DNA of 64,000 bases from the NCBI GenBank assembly GCA_003991915.1, contig RQTK01000419.1, positions 324,934 through 388,933 on the forward strand, in the 5' to 3' direction. The translations under genes were made by a program, and so were the position numbers. The notes beneath the pieces are model-generated. The model saw nothing but the letters and a program-made list of their open reading frames with translations. It had not been told where the DNA came from and did not search any database. Position 1 is the stretch's first letter, and every line of letters begins with the position of its first letter. This DNA is from Elysia chlorotica. Lineage: Eukaryota > Mollusca > Gastropoda > Plakobranchidae. This document shows, piece after piece, positions 60,892 through 64,000 of this stretch.

Positions 60892-61042
60892 CTGTAGTGT
60901 TGTGTGACACGGTGATGAGCCCCTGCAGTGTGCTGTCCACAGACGAGCTGCTGCTACACGTCCCCGAGATTACAGAGCCACTGGCCACACAAGTGTAGAC
61001 CAGCAACAGACATTCCAGGGCAGCCAGCAGATGTGTCGAGCG
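60892..61042 (-). CDS. Possible signal-peptide exon (candidate early exon of the IL-17-like gene)
   Basis: Between TTTTCCAG and GTAGGT the frame reads THLLAALECLLLVYTCVASG, a good hydrophobic signal sequence. A Ser-rich segment follows (ISGTCSSSSSVDSTLQG), then a possible glycosylation site HNTT. It is GC-rich like the IL-17 exon and on the same strand, but 5.7 kb upstream. It lacks its own ATG, so a short start exon would lie further right. It ends in phase 1 whereas the terminal exon needs phase 2, so at least one exon must lie between. It could belong to another secreted protein. Confidence 0.4.
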
Positions 61043-61573
61043 CTGGAAAACAAAGAAGAAGTGTGTGTGTTGTTACCAAAGACTGTATATTTAATGAGAA
61101 GTTCCACAAAAAGAGCTCATAGTGATATTTTACGAAAAGCTAGCGTTACGCGTGGTCACTTTATTTCTTTATTAAAATTAGGCGGTCGATCAATCTTCAG
61201 ACATAGCGTTTACTGAGAGTTTAAAAAGGAAGCTACCGCCTTTATTATCCCGACCCACATACAAAATTTTCCCCTTTATGGTGTTACAGGCTTAGAAGAA
61301 AATACACAATTTGAATAGATTGGCCACAGTTTGAGAAACGGAGGAGTACTTAGTGTTACAGGCTTAGGGGATAATACACGCTTCACGACTTTTTTCACCA
61401 GGCTTGTTATCTACAAATTTAAGGGTTATTTTACAACTATGTGATTAATGATAATCCAAGCTTTAGAAACACCAACAAGAAAAAAAAATTAGCATCAACA
61501 TTTTGGGTATTTATCTCGTCATATAATTGGTGACAGCGCAAGGTGTACGAATAGTTTTGGGGATTTTGTAGGG

Positions 61574-61780
61574 GGGCGCGGAAGCGCTGGGGTAGAACGT
61601 CGACTTCCTGGCGATTTCGCTCCCTACTGGTTGGGTCGGTGTCAGTATAATGTGATCGGCTGAGACAGGAGTCATGGTATCCCCGCCCTGTCTCGTGTGT
61701 GGCAGCACATAAACTTTTCAGAGGTCCACAATATAACCTATATAGTGCTGATGTTGGCCGTTAAACCAACTCAATTGACT
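61574..61780 (+). mobile_element. tRNA-derived SINE, copy 8, with target-site duplication
   Basis: GGGGTAGAACGTCGACTTCC, GGTCGGTGTCAGTATAATGT, GTGTGGCAGCACATAAACTT and the tail GTTAAACCAACTCAA. Flanking CGAATAGTTTTGGGGA (61548-61563) and CGAATAGTTTGGGGGA (61785-61801) look like a target-site duplication. The head lacks the box B part. Confidence 0.9.
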
Positions 61781-61801
61781 AAGTGCGAATAGTTTGGGGG
61801 A

Positions 61802-63919
61802 ATCTAATACAAAAACTTAAGGAGTAATTCAGGTCTTATATTAAATTCACTGATTGCTCTACATGATCGCCTAATTGGTGAAAATTCAGGCTTGAAGAGT
61901 TTTATGTACTTTCTCTCAGTGTTATACTTTAAAACATATTGCACTCAAAGTTTCAAACCAAATTCTGAACATTTTTGCACACAAAGGGTAAAGTGATTTG
62001 TTTCTCATCATTTTAGCATAGAAAGGACATAATGACACTCAGAGGGCATGTTTCAACCCAAACAGTCAGCCCTTCCTGCAAAACTGTAAATTGTCCTAGT
62101 AGTGCGCGTATCATTTTGGGAGTACTAAATGTAAAGCCACGAAATTCATAGGGAATGTGCAATGCACACATGTGAAAGGATAAATGAAGATTTACTAGTT
62201 ATTTTTATTTAAAAAAAAAAGGGGGGGGGGCCAGTAAAAGGCCAAATTTGACGAAATTAGACTTACAAAAATGAATTTTGTATCAACATGTATCCTAAGT
62301 TACGTTAAGATTTTTTGCTGGTTGCTATAGCAACGGTGGCCATATTAGAATATTGGAAAACATTTCAAAACCCTGACGCTCTCACATTTTCGGGCAAAAT
62401 GACTTCAAACTGCATATAATCTTAAATGAGGAGGTAATACACAGAAATATATCAGGATCGATTTAAAAATATTTATTCCCCTTCATAAGTTGAGGGACAT
62501 AATCCTAACAGGAAAAAAATTTTTTGCATTGTTTTTAGTTTTAATATGTTTTTAAACGCCCTCAAACTGACTAATATGCATATTTCAACAACGTTAATCA
62601 CAAACACCGCAAAAATTGTTTCCTTATTTACTTGTGTTTCTTAAGGGAGTATGATTAGGAAAAAAACGCGTCAAATAAGACTCACAATTTGAGGGACATC
62701 ACTAATTTGTTTATATTATTTGGAGGGATGGATATGTGTTTTCTGAGTCATTATTTTAAGATTGAAAATATTAATGGGACTTATCTTTCTTTTTTGAGGC
62801 CCGATCTCATATATATTCAATTTTGAGAGTATTCAGATATCTCGATGACGTTTATGTGGTCCTACCCCCGCCCCCACAAATCCTTAAGAATGGGTAAGTA
62901 ACAATTAGGTACCGACATTTTTCAAAATATCAGAAACAGATAAAGCACGTACTTTGAAAACGCTTAGGGAACATCAGCACAACTCTAGTTACTTATAGGC
63001 TGTTTAATAGGTTATTAAAGATATTGTGTTTACATTCGAGTAGAAAGATGTGTGAATATTTTCAAAGTGCTTCACATTTTTCATAGTGTTTTTTTTTTAA
63101 AAAGATGTTTGCCGTTTTCAATGTACAATGAAGTTTTGTTTCTTTCGTTTCATTAATTATCGATCAGTAATTATGAACTGGAAAGGTGATAGTGCAACAG
63201 GAGAAAATAAAAGAGCTACTTTCAAAATTGAAGAAGACATCGGCGCTGTAATTAATATTGTAGGCTGCGCAAAATATTTGAGGTTATTTTTGTGAAGTAC
63301 AGATTTTTGAAAACTCCCAAAAGGTCGACAAGATATTTTGATATTGTTTGTAAATAGTGGATGCAAAGATATTCAATCGACAACTTAGCCTGTTCTTTTA
63401 GAAGTCTAAGTGACAACTCAAGCTTTTTATAGAATTTGGGGATTTCCTAACACATTTACAAGTGCTGTTTCAAAGAAAGCTTTTCAAAAAAATTTAGGGG
63501 TGATTTTACACTCCCATAATTTGAGTGATATCGATACTCTGTAGAGGTTTTGGAGGATTTTTCTATAGATCTAATCGCTCAGATGACAATTAAGGCTTTA
63601 TAGAAAGGTTTGAGTGTTTTCTGCAAGTCAAAATAATGCTTTACGTCTTGACTGATTCTTTACAAATGGTTTTCGAAGATTTTATTCTTTAAACAGTGCA
63701 GACGAAAAACGAACCTTCGCGTAGATCCTTATCAAATTAATTTTTTGTTATTCGACACGGAGATCCGGACTTTGTTTAGAGATTTTGAGCTTCTTAATGA
63801 GTCTCATAGTTCAAGCCACAATTTAGGCTTTGTATAGAAAAGGGGGGACATGTCTGTTGCTTGTGTGAAATTAGCATGATTTTGTTTTCGTTTTAATATA
63901 AGCCTATTAAGTAGTAGTA

Positions 63920-63920
<1 letters not shown>
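61802..63920. other. Intergenic region, right end
   Basis: No gene recognised. From about 63.39 kb a degenerate block (TGACAACTCAAGCTTTTTAT; TGACAATTAAGGCTTTATAG; CACAATTTAGGCTTTGTATA) recurs about every 170-240 bases. Confidence 0.5.

Positions 63921-64000
<80 letters not shown>
63920..64000. repeat. (ATT)n microsatellite at window edge
   Basis: Pure ATT units run to the last base of the window, so the true length is unknown. Confidence 0.97.

Noticed and set aside
55012..61042. Direct joining of the 60.9-kb exon to the IL-17 terminal exon
   Set aside because: The phases do not match (phase 1 donor against an acceptor needing two preceding bases), and the IL-17 middle segment would be missing.

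Overview
The window is eukaryotic, intron-rich, AT-rich DNA from an invertebrate animal, most likely a gastropod mollusc. The evidence is metazoan gene families (citron kinase, ABCG transporter, RNF215, IL-17), short exons with GT-AG borders, many microsatellites, a dispersed tRNA-derived SINE, decayed CR1/L2-like LINEs, and recurring TCTAGATC blocks. The species assignment is an inference.

Layout. (1) 1475-14781, minus: the first twelve coding exons (about 692 residues) of a citron Rho-interacting kinase gene. They cover an intact kinase domain, its C-terminal extension and the start of the coiled coil; the rest lies beyond the left edge. Its introns carry a three-copy family of about 280 bp, a SINE and a piggyBac-like scrap. 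(2) 14782-18553: intergenic, with a GAA tract, a GACCACC-rich element and a strong hairpin. (3) 19054-19981, plus: two exons of the second half of an ABCG8-like nucleotide-binding domain, just right of a 480-N gap. No membrane-domain exons are visible. (4) 25610-29479, minus: a complete four-exon gene for a DUF4291 protein (246 aa), with retroelement tails in its last intron. (5) 31017-41684, plus: a complete eight-exon RNF215-like gene (377 aa: signal peptide, lumenal region, one membrane span, RING-H2). Introns hold a CR1/L2-like LINE, a small assembly gap between (AAT)n and (ATT)n, and a 489-bp tandem duplication. (6) 41.7-54.9 kb: gene-poor, with a decayed minus-strand ORF of a repetitive invertebrate protein family between approximately 90-bp direct repeats, plus SINEs and an ACAATAACC minisatellite. 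(7) 55012-55225, minus: the terminal exon of an IL-17-like cytokine. A possible signal-peptide exon lies at 60892-61042, with gypsy-like remains and SINEs between. (8) 61-64 kb: intergenic repeats.

The genes do not form an operon or pathway. DUF4291 and RNF215 are head-to-head about 1.5 kb apart. The start codons of the citron kinase, DUF4291 and RNF215 genes each have an in-frame upstream stop and a good translation context. The least ordinary items are the intron-bearing DUF4291 gene in an animal, the IL-17 terminal exon, the mobile-looking pseudogene at 45.7-47.2 kb, and several structured non-coding repeats. I found no convincing previously undescribed multi-gene system.
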